Shown here piece after piece: positions 20,047 to 30,809 of a stretch of 64,000 bases of DNA; positions within the stretch are counted from its first letter, which is position 1, and every line of letters starts with the position of its first letter. The stretch is taken from positions 349,861-413,860 of the forward strand of contig NZ_LYCK01000001.1 of NCBI RefSeq assembly GCF_001679045.1, read 5' to 3'. The notes under the pieces were generated by a model. That model did no database searches and had not been told where the DNA came from. It saw only the letters and a list, made by a program, of their open reading frames with translations. A program made the translations under genes and the position numbers. The stretch comes from Haemophilus haemolyticus (GTDB lineage: Bacteria > Pseudomonadota > Gammaproteobacteria > Enterobacterales > Pasteurellaceae).

Positions 20047-20859
20047 ATGGATTGGCTGATTAAACAAACGATTAACTTTTTTAAAAGAAATAAAAGTATA
20101 GAAAATTCAACCGCACTTTTACAATCAAAAGAAGATTTTCTAGCTGTCGAAATGCCAGTTTCATTAGTTTATAACGGTATTTCTCATGCGGTTATGATGT
20201 GTTCACCGAAAGATTTAGAGGTATTTGCTCTGGGGTTTTCTCTCACGGAAGGCATTATTGAAAAACCTTCGGATATTTACGGCATTGATGTTGTGGAAGT
20301 TTGCAATGGTATTGAAGTGCAAATCGAACTGTCTAGCCGAAAATTTATGGCATTAAAAGAGCATCGTCGTACCCTAACTGGACGTACGGGGTGTGGCATT
20401 TGTGGCACGGAGCAGCTTAATCAAGTGTATAAAAACTTTCCAAAATTAGACCGCACTTTTAAGTTTGATTTGAATTTGCTCGATGGTTGTTTGTTAGATC
20501 TTCATAAAAATCAACGATTGGGTCAGCAAACAGGTTCGACTCATGCTTGTGGTTTTTTTGATTTAGAAGGCAATATGCTTGCTATTTTTGAAGATGTGGG
20601 TCGTCATGTTGCGCTTGATAAATTACTTGGCTGGCATGCAAAATCAGGCAAGCCTAATGGAATTATTGTCGCTTCGAGTCGTGCAAGTTATGAAATGGTT
20701 CAAAAAACTATTTCTTGTGGGGTGGAAATGTTAGTGACCATTTCTGGAGCAACTGATCTTGCTGTGAAAATGGCTGAAACACATCATTTGACTTTGATTG
20801 GCTTTGCAAGAGAAGGTAAAGGGAATATCTATAGTGGAGATGAACGAATTAATAGTTGA
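20047..20859 (+). CDS. fdhD: Sulfur carrier protein FdhD
   Basis: Transfers sulfur from the desulfurase IscS to the molybdenum cofactor of formate dehydrogenases, which is required for their activity. The product is 270 aa. The reactive loop [13 protein letters not shown] holds the CxxC pair Cys116 and Cys119. The conserved HACGFFD and [15 protein letters not shown] stretches bind the cofactor nucleotide. It is divergent from fdxG, which it serves. Two USS copies lie inside. It ends near a convergent zinc-ribbon gene with no clear terminator between. Confidence 0.97.
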   Translation: MDWLIKQTINFFKRNKSIENSTALLQSKEDFLAVEMPVSLVYNGISHAVMMCSPKDLEVFALGFSLTEGIIEKPSDIYGIDVVEVCNGIEVQIELSSRKFMALKEHRRTLTGRTGCGICGTEQLNQVYKNFPKLDRTFKFDLNLLDGCLLDLHKNQRLGQQTGSTHACGFFDLEGNMLAIFEDVGRHVALDKLLGWHAKSGKPNGIIVASSRASYEMVQKTISCGVEMLVTISGATDLAVKMAETHHLTLIGFAREGKGNIYSGDERINS

Positions 20860-20895
20860 TATCTGAAGTAACTCTATACATACGAAATATTTTTT

Positions 20896-21129
20896 CTATT
20901 TATTTGTAATCCAACTAGCCAGCGCGATAAAAATAGCAAATATGCAAAACCAAATTATGTGGAGTTTTGTACTTTTACGATTGATTTCAGCATTATGCAG
21001 TCGACGTCTTTCTAATTGTTGTTTATAAACTTCTAAATCTGCTTGTTTGAAAGAAAAACCGCAATTAGGGCAGTTTTCTGCATTTTCACTAATCTTTTTT
21101 CTGCATTCAGGGCATCGAGTTAAGGTCAT
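20896..21129 (-). CDS. Small zinc-ribbon membrane protein
   Basis: A 77-aa protein with an N-terminal zinc ribbon (C6PEC9 and C20PNC23G), a charged linker rich in Arg and Glu, and one C-terminal membrane helix (LHIIWFCIFAIFIALASWI). The C-terminal anchor with a cytoplasmic zinc ribbon resembles many small zinc_ribbon_2 proteins of unknown role. I do not recognise a specific function. It is monocistronic, convergent with fdhD and divergent from the CstA-family gene. Confidence 0.8.
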   Translation of the reverse strand: MTLTRCPECRKKISENAENCPNCGFSFKQADLEVYKQQLERRRLHNAEINRKSTKLHIIWFCIFAIFIALASWITNK

Positions 21130-21196
21130 CTTTTTCTTTATAATTATAAAATTACTTATTTATTAGTATTCTAATAGAATTCTTCGGTTTTACAAA

Positions 21197-21212
21197 TGTG
21201 ATGCAAGTCACA
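21197..21212. promoter_or_regulatory. CRP binding site upstream of the CstA-family gene
   Basis: TGTGATGCAAGTCACA, a perfect TGTGA/TCACA pair with the standard six-base spacer, flanked by AAA and AAT. A plausible promoter follows (TAGAAT at 21262-21267, with a weak -35 near 21239-21246), which would put the site about 70 bases upstream of the transcription start, a class I position. Confidence 0.8.
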
Positions 21213-21327
21213 AATCCATAAAATTTCTTAAATTCAATTTTTGATTTTAAACAATTTGAAATAGAATACCGCAGCTTGTTTAGGGCATCTACTAAATACT
21301 TTCTTTTATCTTTTGAGGAGCCTTTTT

Positions 21328-22914
21328 ATGTTATGGTTTTTCTTTTGTGTAGCCATCTTGATTCTTGGTTACTTTGTTTATGGAAAAATTATCGAAAAAA
21401 TCTTTGTGATTAATCCACAACGTCAGACCCCTGCTTATCAAGTAAATGATGGCGTGGATTATATGCCAATGTCAAAAACCAAAATTTGGTTAATTCAATT
21501 ATTAAACATTGCTGGAACTGGTCCTATTTTTGGTCCAATTCTTGGTGCGTTATACGGACCAGTGGCAATGCTATGGATTGTAATCGGTTGTATTTTTGCC
21601 GGTGCAGTACATGACTATTTCTGTGGTATGTTGAGTATCCGTCATGGCGGTGCAACTATGCCACATTTAGCTGGTAAATTCTTAGGTCGCCCTGTAAAAG
21701 TATTTATTAACACATTAGCACTTGTACTTCTATTATTAGTAGGTGTTGTGTTTGTATCAAGCCCAGCTCAATTAATGGGTACGATTACCATGGACTTATT
21801 GGGCGCATCTCAAGGCGCGTTACAATTAGGTGATGCTGAAGCTGTTCATCATGCAGTTGAAGCCGGTGGTATCAAAGTATGGGGAATGGATAAAGCAACG
21901 GTTGTTGCAGTTTGGACGATTATTATTTTTGCTTACTATATTCTTGCGACTTTATTGCCAATCGACAAAATTATCGGTCGAATCTATCCGCTCTTTGGCG
22001 CATTGTTGCTATTTATGTCTGTGGGTATGGTGTATGGCTTAGTTTCTGCACACTTTAGTGCAGTTGATCCTATTGAGTTCTTCCGTACTATCAATGCAGA
22101 TGGTCAAGGTTTAACTTTAGAAAAATTTGCTCAAAACTTCCAAGTGAAGGGTGATGTTCCAATTTGGCCATTATTGTTCTTAACTATTTCTTGTGGTGCA
22201 TTATCTGGTTTCCATGCAACTCAAACTCCTTTAATGGCGCGTTGTGCTGAAAATGAAAAAGAAGGTCGTTTTATCTTTTATGGTGCAATGATTGCTGAAG
22301 GTGTAATTGCGTTAATCTGGTGTATGGTTGGTCTTGCATTCTATGAAAATCCACAAGCATTACAAGATGCGATTACAGCAGGTTCACCATCTAAAGTTGT
22401 ATATGACAGTTCATTACACTTCTTAGGCTTTATCGGTGGTATCTTTGCTGTGTTAGGTGTGGTGGTTTTACCTATTACTTCTGGCGATACCGCATTCCGT
22501 GCTGCTCGTTTACAATTAGCGGAAATTTTCCATATCGACCAACGTTCATTACCTAAACGTTTACTAATTGCTGTACCACTATTCGTATTAGGCTATTTCG
22601 TTTCAACGATTGACTTTAGTGTATTATGGCGTTATTTCACTTGGGCAAACCAAATGACAGCAATGGTAATGTTATGGACTGCAGCAGCATACTTATATCG
22701 CTACCATAAATTCCACTGGGTTGCGTCTATTCCAGCTTGGTTTATTACAACAGTATGTGCAACTTACTTGTTCTACAACAAAATCGGTTTCGGTTTAGAT
22801 TATCAACTTTCTGTTTATCTTGGTTTTGCAACAACAATTGTTTGTATTGTGTTATTCTTCGCTATGCTTAAGCCATTAGGCGAGCGTGATGAAGAAGCGT
22901 ATGTGAATAATTAA
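21328..22914 (+). CDS. cstA: CstA-family transporter (carbon starvation protein)
   Basis: Polytopic membrane protein of the CstA family, whose E. coli members CstA and BtsT take up peptides and pyruvate. The product is 528 aa, shorter than the roughly 700-aa E. coli proteins. The family core is clear: AGTGPIFGPILGALYGP, GGATMPHLAGKFLGRP, and SGFHATQTPLMARC. I count about a dozen hydrophobic segments. The ATG at 21328 follows GAGGAG; the frame is open slightly upstream. A CRP site and a class I promoter layout suggest catabolite control. The substrate cannot be read from sequence. A strong terminator closes it. Confidence 0.85.
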   Translation: MLWFFFCVAILILGYFVYGKIIEKIFVINPQRQTPAYQVNDGVDYMPMSKTKIWLIQLLNIAGTGPIFGPILGALYGPVAMLWIVIGCIFAGAVHDYFCGMLSIRHGGATMPHLAGKFLGRPVKVFINTLALVLLLLVGVVFVSSPAQLMGTITMDLLGASQGALQLGDAEAVHHAVEAGGIKVWGMDKATVVAVWTIIIFAYYILATLLPIDKIIGRIYPLFGALLLFMSVGMVYGLVSAHFSAVDPIEFFRTINADGQGLTLEKFAQNFQVKGDVPIWPLLFLTISCGALSGFHATQTPLMARCAENEKEGRFIFYGAMIAEGVIALIWCMVGLAFYENPQALQDAITAGSPSKVVYDSSLHFLGFIGGIFAVLGVVVLPITSGDTAFRAARLQLAEIFHIDQRSLPKRLLIAVPLFVLGYFVSTIDFSVLWRYFTWANQMTAMVMLWTAAAYLYRYHKFHWVASIPAWFITTVCATYLFYNKIGFGLDYQLSVYLGFATTIVCIVLFFAMLKPLGERDEEAYVNN

Positions 22915-22933
22915 TCAAGATAATTTGGTTTAA

Positions 22934-22974
22934 AAAAAGCCGTTTGAGATATTGTCTCAAACGGCTTTTTATTT
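22934..22974 (+). terminator. Terminator after the CstA-family gene
   Basis: A 16-bp perfect stem: AAAAAGCCGTTTGAGA (22934-22949), loop TATTG, TCTCAAACGGCTTTTT (22955-22970). It insulates the dcw cluster that follows. Confidence 0.93.
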
Positions 22975-23006
22975 TGATAAAAATAGGGTATTTCAGGGAT
23001 AATCGC

Positions 23007-23069
23007 TTGCAACTTAAGCAAACAAATTATAAACTTACGTAGATGTGGAGAAAAGTGGTGTTTTGTGGA
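23007..23069 (+). promoter_or_regulatory. dcw promoter with MraZ-box repeats
   Basis: A candidate promoter (TTGCAA at 23007-23012, TATAAA at 23028-23033, spacer a short 15) is followed by three direct repeats of GTGG at 23045, 23055 and 23065, exactly 10 bases apart. MraZ of E. coli binds such repeats with 5-base spacers and represses its own cluster. The repeats would lie just after the transcription start. Confidence 0.75.
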
Positions 23070-23117
23070 GATTTTTAGAAAAATTTCTCAAAATAAGTTC
23101 AATTTTTAAGGCGTAAT

Positions 23118-23573
23118 ATGTTTCGTGGTGCAACAGCGGTTAATTTAGATTCTAAGGGACGCGTAGCGATCCCAACCCGCTATCGCTCTGAAATTCTTGA
23201 AAAGAACCAAGGGCAAATGGTTTGTACTGTGGATATTCGTCAACCCTGCCTTTTACTTTATCCCCTTGATGAATGGGAAAAAATCGAACAAAAACTTCTC
23301 GCACTTTCTAACTTTGATCCTACTCAACGCCGTTTGCAACGAGTAATGCTTGGTCATGCCACTGAGTGTGAGATGGATGCTCAGGGCCGTATTTTGCTTA
23401 GTGGTCCATTACGCCAACATGCAAAATTAGAAAAAGGTTTAATGTTGGTTGGGCAACTTAATAAATTTGAAATTTGGAGCGCTGTAGAATGGCATGCCCA
23501 AATTGAAGAAGATATGGAAATTGGTTCAAGTGCAGACTTTGCGTCTGAGGCTTTGAAAGATTTCTCATTATAG
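23118..23573 (+). CDS. mraZ: Transcriptional regulator MraZ
   Basis: AbrB-like DNA-binding protein, first gene of the division and cell-wall cluster, 151 aa. It has the tandem MraZ fold, each half with the conserved DxKGR-type signature ([14 protein letters not shown] and [14 protein letters not shown]). It forms a ring that binds repeated GTGG boxes; three such boxes lie about 50-70 bases upstream of the start, pointing to autoregulation. rsmH follows after 37 bases. Confidence 0.97.
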   Translation: MFRGATAVNLDSKGRVAIPTRYRSEILEKNQGQMVCTVDIRQPCLLLYPLDEWEKIEQKLLALSNFDPTQRRLQRVMLGHATECEMDAQGRILLSGPLRQHAKLEKGLMLVGQLNKFEIWSAVEWHAQIEEDMEIGSSADFASEALKDFSL

Positions 23574-23610
23574 AAAATGATTCACCGTTTTTTACTTTTA
23601 TATTGTATTT

Positions 23611-24576
23611 ATGGATACCGAAAATTCCTTTTCTTCACCTGAACATATCACAGTTTTACTTCACGAAGCCGTGAATGGCTTGGCATTGAAGGAAAATGGA
23701 ATTTATATTGACGGTACTTTTGGCCGTGGTGGCCATTCTCGCTTAATCCTTTCTAAATTATCCTCAAATGGTCGTCTTATTGGTGTTGACCGAGATCCCA
23801 GAGCCATTGCTGAAGCTCAAAAAATTCAAGATTCACGTTTTCAGATTGAACACAACAGCTTTTCCCATATTCCTGAAATTTGTGAAAAATTAAATTTAGT
23901 GGGCAAAATTGACGGTATTTTGCTTGATCTTGGTGTGTCATCCCCACAGCTTGATGAAGCAGAGCGTGGTTTTAGTTTTATGAAAGATGGCCCGCTTGAT
24001 ATGCGTATGGACACGACTCAAGGTTTGTCTGCAGAAGAATGGTTAAAACAAGTAGCGGTTGAGGATTTAACTTGGGTTTTGAAAACTTTTGGCGAGGAGC
24101 GTTTTGCTAAACGTATTGCCACTGCTATTGTTGATTACAACAAAAGTGCGGCTAAAAATGGCACAGAATTTTTATCGCGTACTAGTCAATTAGCTGAGCT
24201 TATTTCACAAGCGGTACCTTTCAAAGATAAACATAAACATCCTGCTACTCGCAGTTTCCAAGCTATTCGTATTTTCATCAATGCAGAATTAGATGAATTG
24301 GAAAGTGTACTTAATTCTGCTTTAGATATGCTAGCGCCAGAAGGGCGTTTATCAATTATTAGTTTCCATTCTTTAGAAGATAGAATGGTGAAACATTTTA
24401 TGAAAAAACAAAGTAAAGGTGAGGATATCCCTAAAGGTTTGCCATTGCGAGAAGACCAAATTCAACGTAATCAAAAATTAAAAACTATTGGTAAAGCAAT
24501 TCAACCAAGTGATGCAGAAATTCAAGCAAATCCTCGTTCAAGAAGTGCGGTATTACGTGTAGCGGAGAGAATTTAG
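23611..24576 (+). CDS. rsmH: 16S rRNA (cytosine-1402-N4)-methyltransferase
   Basis: SAM-dependent enzyme (formerly MraW) that methylates N4 of C1402 in the ribosomal P site, 321 aa. The SAM-binding stretch is [13 protein letters not shown]. The conserved [11 protein letters not shown], the [14 protein letters not shown] block and [12 protein letters not shown] are all present. ftsL begins two bases after the stop. A USS core (24543) lies in the last codons. Confidence 0.98.
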   Translation: MDTENSFSSPEHITVLLHEAVNGLALKENGIYIDGTFGRGGHSRLILSKLSSNGRLIGVDRDPRAIAEAQKIQDSRFQIEHNSFSHIPEICEKLNLVGKIDGILLDLGVSSPQLDEAERGFSFMKDGPLDMRMDTTQGLSAEEWLKQVAVEDLTWVLKTFGEERFAKRIATAIVDYNKSAAKNGTEFLSRTSQLAELISQAVPFKDKHKHPATRSFQAIRIFINAELDELESVLNSALDMLAPEGRLSIISFHSLEDRMVKHFMKKQSKGEDIPKGLPLREDQIQRNQKLKTIGKAIQPSDAEIQANPRSRSAVLRVAERI

Positions 24577-24578
24577 TG

Positions 24579-24902
24579 ATGTCTGAAAATAATAAACCTC
24601 GTTATCCGTTACAGCAGATTTTGGTCGAAGATCTATTTTCTTCAAATAAATTGATTGTGTTGTTATTGGTTGCGATTTTGATTTCATCAATGAGCGTGAT
24701 TTGGGTAACTCATCAGACTCGTCGATTAATTTCTGAAAATGGTCAATTGGTTTTACAGCGCCAAGCGCTTGAAAGTGAATATCGAAATTTGCAAGTACAA
24801 GAAGCAACAGAAGGAGACAGTACTCGAGTAGAGTCTATTGCTGTTGGCACCTTAAAAATGAAAACATTATCCCCAGAACAAGAAGTTGAAATTAGAGAAT
24901 AA
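24579..24902 (+). CDS. ftsL: Cell division protein FtsL
   Basis: Bitopic division protein that joins FtsB and FtsQ and helps activate FtsWI septal synthesis. The product is 107 aa: a short cytoplasmic N-terminus, one membrane helix ([19 protein letters not shown], about residues 25-43), and a periplasmic coiled coil ([20 protein letters not shown]). The ATG at 24579 is preferred to an overlapping GTG three bases upstream that shares a base with the rsmH stop. ftsI follows after 12 bases. Confidence 0.95.
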   Translation: MSENNKPRYPLQQILVEDLFSSNKLIVLLLVAILISSMSVIWVTHQTRRLISENGQLVLQRQALESEYRNLQVQEATEGDSTRVESIAVGTLKMKTLSPEQEVEIRE

Positions 24903-24914
24903 TAGGTAGAAAAG

Positions 24915-26747
24915 ATGGTTAAGTTCAATTCTTCTCGTAAATCAGGTAAAGCAAAAAAAACAATTAGAAAATTGACCGCACCTGAAGCCGTAAAACATAA
25001 CAAACCGAAAATTGTGTTTGAAAAATGTTTTATGCGTGTTCGTTATTGGGTTTCTGCTTTTTTTATTTTGGCCGGTTTATGTGCTTTAGTCGCTCGTGCG
25101 GCTTATGTGCAGTCTGTTGATTCGAGCACCTTATCTGGAGAGGCGGATAAACGTTCTTTGCGTAAAGATGAAGTGTTATCTGTGCGTGGTTCAATTTTAG
25201 ATCGTAATGGTCAGCTTTTATCTGTGAGTGTACCGATGAATGCTGTAGTTGCAGATCCGAAAACCATGTTAAAAGAAAATGCACTTGCGGATAAAGAACG
25301 GATTACTGCTTTGGCCCAAGAATTGGGTATGAGCGAAAATGATTTGGTGAAAAAAATCGAGAAGAATTCCAAATCAGGTTATTTGTATTTGGCCCGTCAA
25401 GTAGAATCGAACAAAGCAGATTATATTCGTAAACTTAAGATTAAAGGTATTAATTTAGAAACTGAGCATCGTCGTTTTTATCCTCGCGTAGAAGAAGCTG
25501 CGCATGTGGTGGGCTATACCGATATTGATGGAAACGGTATTGAGGGCATTGAGAAAAGCTTTAATTCCATGCTTGTGGGTAAAGATGGTTCACGTACTGT
25601 TCGTAAAGATAAACGCGGAAATATCGTTGAACATATTGCGGATGAGAAAAAATATGATGCGCAAGATGTCACCTTAAGTATCGATGAAAAATTACAATCC
25701 ATGGTATATCGTGAGATTAAAAAGGCGGTGTCTGATAATAATGCCGAGTCTGGTACAGCGGTATTAGTTGATGTTCGAACTGGTGAAGTGTTGGCTATGG
25801 CTACTGCACCATCTTATAATCCAAACAACCGTGTGGGTGTGAAATCCGAGTTAATGCGTAACCGTGCAATCACCGATACGTTTGAGCCAGGTTCTACTGT
25901 AAAACCTTTCGTAGTTTTAACCGCACTTCAACGTGGAGTGGTGCGCCGTGATGAAATCATCAACACGGGATCATTCACAGTTAGCGGCAAAGAAATTGTG
26001 GACGTTGCACCTCGAGCACAACAAACTTTAGATGAGATTTTAATTAATTCCAGTAACCGCGGTGTGAGTCGCCTTGCATTGCGTATGCCACCTAGTGCAT
26101 TGATGGAAACTTATCAAAATGCCGGTTTAAGTAAACCGACAGATTTAGGCTTGATTGGTGAACAAGTTGGGATTTTGAACGCAAACCGTAAACGCTGGGC
26201 AGATATTGAACGTGCAACAGTCGCTTATGGTTACGGTATTACTGCGACACCTTTACAAATAGCTAGAGCATATGCAACCCTTGGTAGTTTTGGTGTCTAT
26301 CGCCCGCTTTCTATTACTAAAGTCGATCCGCCAGTCATTGGAAAACGTGTTTTCTCTGAGAAAATAACCAAAGATATCGTAGGGATTTTAGAGAAAGTAG
26401 CAATTAAAAATAAACGCGCTATGGTGGAAGGCTACCGTGTTGGCGTGAAAACGGGTACGGCACGTAAGATTGAAAATGGACATTATGTAAATAAATATGT
26501 GGCATTCACTGCGGGTATTGCACCGATTAGTGACCCTCGTTATGCATTAGTGATTTTGATTAATGATCCAAAAGCCGGTGAATATTATGGTGGTGCAGTC
26601 TCTGCGCCAGTATTCTCTAGCATTATGGGCTATGCTTTGCGTGCAAATGCTATTCCACAAGATGCTGAACCTGTTGAAAAAACAGCAACTAAAAGCGCAA
26701 AACGTATCGTATATGTTGGTGATCACAAGAATCAAAAAGTGAATTAA
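24915..26747 (+). CDS. ftsI: Septal peptidoglycan transpeptidase PBP3
   Basis: Class B penicillin-binding protein that cross-links septal wall with FtsW, 610 aa. One N-terminal membrane helix (about 44-63) precedes the dimerisation domain and the transpeptidase domain, with S327-T-V-K330, S379-S-N381 and K512-T-G514. These numbers match H. influenzae PBP3, so resistance positions can be read. Arg517, Asn526, Ser385 and Leu389 are the susceptible residues. Asn350, Ile377, Ile547 and Ser569 are the commonly reported variants, with Arg344 and Asp603. The allele thus lacks the defining low-affinity changes. Confidence 0.98.
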   Translation: MVKFNSSRKSGKAKKTIRKLTAPEAVKHNKPKIVFEKCFMRVRYWVSAFFILAGLCALVARAAYVQSVDSSTLSGEADKRSLRKDEVLSVRGSILDRNGQLLSVSVPMNAVVADPKTMLKENALADKERITALAQELGMSENDLVKKIEKNSKSGYLYLARQVESNKADYIRKLKIKGINLETEHRRFYPRVEEAAHVVGYTDIDGNGIEGIEKSFNSMLVGKDGSRTVRKDKRGNIVEHIADEKKYDAQDVTLSIDEKLQSMVYREIKKAVSDNNAESGTAVLVDVRTGEVLAMATAPSYNPNNRVGVKSELMRNRAITDTFEPGSTVKPFVVLTALQRGVVRRDEIINTGSFTVSGKEIVDVAPRAQQTLDEILINSSNRGVSRLALRMPPSALMETYQNAGLSKPTDLGLIGEQVGILNANRKRWADIERATVAYGYGITATPLQIARAYATLGSFGVYRPLSITKVDPPVIGKRVFSEKITKDIVGILEKVAIKNKRAMVEGYRVGVKTGTARKIENGHYVNKYVAFTAGIAPISDPRYALVILINDPKAGEYYGGAVSAPVFSSIMGYALRANAIPQDAEPVEKTATKSAKRIVYVGDHKNQKVN

Positions 26748-26756
26748 GGAAAAATT

Positions 26757-28223
26757 ATGAAAAAACTCACCGCACTTTTTAATTTGCCTGAATTAAAGGA
26801 TGATGTAGAACTCCATAATATGGTGTTGGATAGCCGTAAAGTTAAAGCTGGCGATCTTTTTGTGGCGATAAAAGGTCATCAGGTTGATGGAAATCAATTT
26901 ATTAATTCAGCTATTCATTCTGGTGCGAGTGCGGTAGTTTCTGAGACAGAATTATCTAGTGAGCATTTAACTGTAACGTTTATCGGGAATGTACCAGTAG
27001 TTAAATATTATCAACTTGCACGTCATCTTTCGTCTTTGGCGGATATTTTCTATGATTCGCCTTCTAAAAAATTAACGCTTGTTGGCGTAACTGGGACAAA
27101 TGGCAAAACCACTATTTCTCAATTATTAGCGCAATGGGCTGAATTATTAGGTCATCGTGCGGCAGTGATGGGAACCATTGGTAATGGCCTTTTAGGTCAA
27201 GTTGTAGAAGCTAAAAATACAACTGGCTCAGCTGTGGAAATTCAATCATCACTTTTCAGTTTTAAGCAAGCTGGCGCTGATTTTGCCTCTATTGAAGTTT
27301 CATCGCATGGTTTGGCACAACATCGCGTGGAGTCATTGCATTTTAAAGCAGCAATTTTTACGAACTTAACGCGTGATCATCTAGATTATCACCAGACTAT
27401 GGAAAATTACGCTTCGGCTAAAAAACGCTTGTTCACCGAATTAGATACGCAAATTAAAGTGATTAACGCTGATGATGAGATTGGATGCCAATGGTTAAGT
27501 GAATTGCCTGATGCTATTGCGGTAAGTACGAGCGCTGACTTCCAATCAAACTCACATCAATGGATGAAGGCAACAAATATCCACTATCACGCTAAAGGTG
27601 CTGATATTACTTTTGAATCTAGCTGGGGTAATGGCGTATTGCATAGTCCATTAATCGGTGCTTTCAATGTAAGCAACTTATTATTAGTGATGACCACATT
27701 ATTATCGTTTGGTTATCCGTTGGGAAATTTACTCGCTACGGCGAAATCTTTGAAAGGAGTATGTGGAAGAATGGAAATGATTCAATATCCAAATAAACCA
27801 ACAGTTATTGTAGATTATGCGCATACACCTGACGCACTAGAAAAAGCCTTGATGGCAGCGCGTGAACATTGCCAAGGTGAGTTATGGTGTATTTTTGGCT
27901 GTGGTGGAGACCGCGATAGAGGTAAACGTCCATTGATGGCACAAGTCGCAGAGCAGTTTGCTGAAAAGGTTATAGTGACAAAAGATAATCCTCGAACAGA
28001 ATCACAAAGCCAAATTGAATCAGATATTGTCGCTGGCTTTAAAAATATGGATAAAGTCGGCATTATTCCTGATCGCGAACAGGCTATTCAGTTTGCGATT
28101 GAAAGTGCGGTTGAAAATGATGTGATTTTAATCGCTGGCAAAGGCCATGAAAATTATCAAATTATTGGCACTGAAATCATGCATTTTTCAGACCAAGAAA
28201 TTGCCCATGATTTTTTAAAATAA
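26757..28223 (+). CDS. murE: UDP-MurNAc-L-Ala-D-Glu:meso-diaminopimelate ligase
   Basis: Adds meso-diaminopimelate to the peptidoglycan precursor, 488 aa. The Mur ligase ATP loop is [14 protein letters not shown]. The substrate-selecting motif DNPR is in [10 protein letters not shown], which specifies diaminopimelate rather than lysine. The C-terminal domain contains [18 protein letters not shown] falls in the first codons (26769-26777). murF starts 13 bases downstream. Confidence 0.98.
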   Translation: MKKLTALFNLPELKDDVELHNMVLDSRKVKAGDLFVAIKGHQVDGNQFINSAIHSGASAVVSETELSSEHLTVTFIGNVPVVKYYQLARHLSSLADIFYDSPSKKLTLVGVTGTNGKTTISQLLAQWAELLGHRAAVMGTIGNGLLGQVVEAKNTTGSAVEIQSSLFSFKQAGADFASIEVSSHGLAQHRVESLHFKAAIFTNLTRDHLDYHQTMENYASAKKRLFTELDTQIKVINADDEIGCQWLSELPDAIAVSTSADFQSNSHQWMKATNIHYHAKGADITFESSWGNGVLHSPLIGAFNVSNLLLVMTTLLSFGYPLGNLLATAKSLKGVCGRMEMIQYPNKPTVIVDYAHTPDALEKALMAAREHCQGELWCIFGCGGDRDRGKRPLMAQVAEQFAEKVIVTKDNPRTESQSQIESDIVAGFKNMDKVGIIPDREQAIQFAIESAVENDVILIAGKGHENYQIIGTEIMHFSDQEIAHDFLK

Positions 28224-28236
28224 TAACAATTAAATT

Positions 28237-29610
28237 ATGATTAAACTCTCTACTGAAAAATTAGCACAGATTCTTCAAGCTAAATTAATTGGCGATAAAA
28301 ATGTGCAAGTTGAAGAAATTAATACAGATACCCGAAAAAGCGTATCAAATAGTTTATTTTTTGCGTTGAAAGGCGAAAAGTTTGATGCTCACCAATATCT
28401 TGAACAAGCGGTAGCACAAGGTGCGGTAGCCGTTGTTGTTCAGCAAGAAAATTCTTCCATTTCTGTTCCACAACTGGTGGTTAAGGATACTCGAATTGCT
28501 TTGGGAGAACTTGCAAAATGGTTACGCGAGAAAATTAATCCGTGTACTGTCGCGATGACAGGGTCTTCTGGTAAAACTACAGTAAAAGAAATGACGGCGA
28601 GTATTTTGCAATATACTGCTGGTGATTCAGAAGCGGTACTTTTTACCAATGGGAATTTTAATAACGATATTGGTGTGCCTTTAACCCTTCTTCGTTTAAC
28701 AGAAAAACATCGTTTCGCAGTGATCGAACTTGGTGCAAATCATCAAGGTGAAATTGATTACACCACAAAATTAGCTCAACCTGATGCCGCATTGATTAAT
28801 AATATTGCGCCTGCGCATTTAGAGGGCTTTGGTTCTTTAGAGGGCGTTGCACAAGCTAAAGGTGAGATTTATCGTGGTTTAACATCGAATGGTGTGGCGA
28901 TTATTAATGCAGAACATAACCATTTAGATTTTTGGCAAAAAGAAATCGGTGAACATGAAATTCAATATTTCAACGGTAAAGATTATTCTGCAAAAAATAT
29001 TCATCATACTTCTCAAGGCTCCACTTTTATACTTATTTCCCCACAAGGTGAAATTGAGATTAACTTACCTTATCTGGGGGAACATAATGTAAAAAATGCT
29101 TTGGCAGCGACTGCACTTGCAATGAATGTTGGTGCCACTCTTACGGATGTAAAAGCTGGATTAGAACAACGCTCACAAGTGAAAGGACGTTTATTCCCTA
29201 TTCAAGTAACACCTAATTTATTGTTATTAGATGATACTTATAATGCAAATAAAGATTCTCTCTGTGCTGCCATTGATGTCCTAAAAGGTTATGATGCTTT
29301 CCGTATTTTGTGTGTCGGTGATATGAAAGAGTTAGGCGAAAACTCTCTCGCTATTCACCGTGAAGTAGGAGAGCATGTCAATTCGGCAAATTTAGATTTA
29401 GTTTGTTCTTATGGCAACGAAAGTGCGGTTATTTCTGAGGCTGTTTCGGGTAAGCATTTTACTGATAAGGTGGAGATGGTTGATTTTCTTGTGCCATTAA
29501 TTGAAACCCAATTACAACAAAATAACAAAGTTGTGGTGCTAGGAAAAGGCTCGCGCTCAATGAAAATGGAAGATGTGATCTATTCATTAAAGGATAAAAT
29601 TAAATGTTAG
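28237..29610 (+). CDS. murF: UDP-MurNAc-tripeptide:D-Ala-D-Ala ligase
   Basis: Adds D-Ala-D-Ala to complete the UDP-MurNAc pentapeptide, 457 aa. The ATP loop is [13 protein letters not shown], and the Mur ligase central ([14 protein letters not shown]) and C-terminal ([12 protein letters not shown]) domains are intact. Its last seven bases overlap the start of mraY, which indicates coupling. Confidence 0.97.
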   Translation: MIKLSTEKLAQILQAKLIGDKNVQVEEINTDTRKSVSNSLFFALKGEKFDAHQYLEQAVAQGAVAVVVQQENSSISVPQLVVKDTRIALGELAKWLREKINPCTVAMTGSSGKTTVKEMTASILQYTAGDSEAVLFTNGNFNNDIGVPLTLLRLTEKHRFAVIELGANHQGEIDYTTKLAQPDAALINNIAPAHLEGFGSLEGVAQAKGEIYRGLTSNGVAIINAEHNHLDFWQKEIGEHEIQYFNGKDYSAKNIHHTSQGSTFILISPQGEIEINLPYLGEHNVKNALAATALAMNVGATLTDVKAGLEQRSQVKGRLFPIQVTPNLLLLDDTYNANKDSLCAAIDVLKGYDAFRILCVGDMKELGENSLAIHREVGEHVNSANLDLVCSYGNESAVISEAVSGKHFTDKVEMVDFLVPLIETQLQQNNKVVVLGKGSRSMKMEDVIYSLKDKIKC

Positions 29611-30686
29611 TCTGGCTTGCTGAATATCTTGTTCGTTATGAAACCGCCTTTAATGCGATTTCTTATATTACCGTCCGTGCAATTCTTGCATTATTAACCG
29701 CACTTTTTATCTCACTTTGGATTGGTCCAAAAGTGATCAAACGTTTACAGATCTTAAAATTTGGCCAAGAAGTGCGAAATGATGGTCCTGAAAGCCACTT
29801 TGCAAAAAAAGGCACACCGACTATGGGAGGTGTGATGATTTTATTCTCTATTGGCGTAAGTACGTTATTATGGGCAAATCTCTCTAATCCTTATATTTGG
29901 GTTTGCTTATTTGTATTATTTGGATACGGTGCAATTGGTTTTGTGGATGATTTCCGAAAAATTACTCGTAAAAACACGGATGGTTTGATTGCTCGTTGGA
30001 AATATTTCTGGATGTCTGTTGTGGCATTAGTAGCAATCCTTTGGCTTTATTGGCTTGGCCATGATACTGATGCAACCCGTTTAGTGATTCCATTCTTTAA
30101 AGACATTATGCCTCAATTAGGTTTGTTCTATATTGTGTTGTCTTACTTTGTGATTGTTGGAACGGGTAATGCGGTGAATTTAACAGATGGTTTGGATGGA
30201 TTGGCGATTATGCCAACAGCACTTGTTGCAGGCGCATTTGCGTTAATTGCATGGGCAACGGGTAACGTGAATTTTGCAGAATACTTGCACATCCCATACA
30301 TTAAATATAGCTCTGAAGTGGTTGTATTCTGTACAGCCATTGTTGGTGCGGGGTTAGGATTCTTGTGGTTCAATACTTATCCCGCGCAAGTCTTTATGGG
30401 CGATGTAGGTTCCCTTGCATTAGGCGGAGCTCTTGGTGTAGTGGCGATCCTAGTTCGTCAGGAATTTTTGCTTGTGATAATGGGCGGGGTATTTGTTGTT
30501 GAAGCGCTCTCTGTTATTTTGCAAGTAGGGTCTTATAAGTTACGCAAACAACGTATTTTTAGAATGGCACCGATTCACCACCATTTTGAATTGAAGGGAT
30601 GGCCAGAGCCAAGAGTGATTATTCGGTTTTGGATTATTTCCTTAATGTTGGTGTTGATGGGATTGGTCACCTTGAAGTTGCGTTAA
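29604..30686 (+). CDS. mraY: Phospho-MurNAc-pentapeptide translocase
   Basis: Ten-helix membrane enzyme that forms lipid I from UDP-MurNAc-pentapeptide and undecaprenyl phosphate, 360 aa. The catalytic aspartates are in [17 protein letters not shown] and [10 protein letters not shown], and the HHH motif is in [13 protein letters not shown]. The start overlaps murF. Unlike the rest of the cluster, it is followed by a hairpin terminator before murD. Confidence 0.98.
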   Translation: MLVWLAEYLVRYETAFNAISYITVRAILALLTALFISLWIGPKVIKRLQILKFGQEVRNDGPESHFAKKGTPTMGGVMILFSIGVSTLLWANLSNPYIWVCLFVLFGYGAIGFVDDFRKITRKNTDGLIARWKYFWMSVVALVAILWLYWLGHDTDATRLVIPFFKDIMPQLGLFYIVLSYFVIVGTGNAVNLTDGLDGLAIMPTALVAGAFALIAWATGNVNFAEYLHIPYIKYSSEVVVFCTAIVGAGLGFLWFNTYPAQVFMGDVGSLALGGALGVVAILVRQEFLLVIMGGVFVVEALSVILQVGSYKLRKQRIFRMAPIHHHFELKGWPEPRVIIRFWIISLMLVLMGLVTLKLR

Positions 30687-30698
30687 TAAATATAGCTA

Positions 30699-30736
30699 GG
30701 TTCGCTCTTTCAGTTTTTGAAAGGGCGACCTTTTTT
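30699..30736 (+). terminator. Terminator between mraY and murD
   Basis: Stem from 30699-30711 with 30719-30730, twelve pairs with one bulged T and one G-U pair, followed by six T residues. This splits the dcw cluster. A consensus TATAAT at 30772-30777, 33 bases before murD, may restart transcription, though its -35 is weak. Confidence 0.75.
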
Positions 30737-30809
30737 ACGTTAGTAAAAGAAATTTATATTTCCATCAATAATATAATTTTAGAATTTATAGCAATTAAGA
30801 AGAAAGAAA

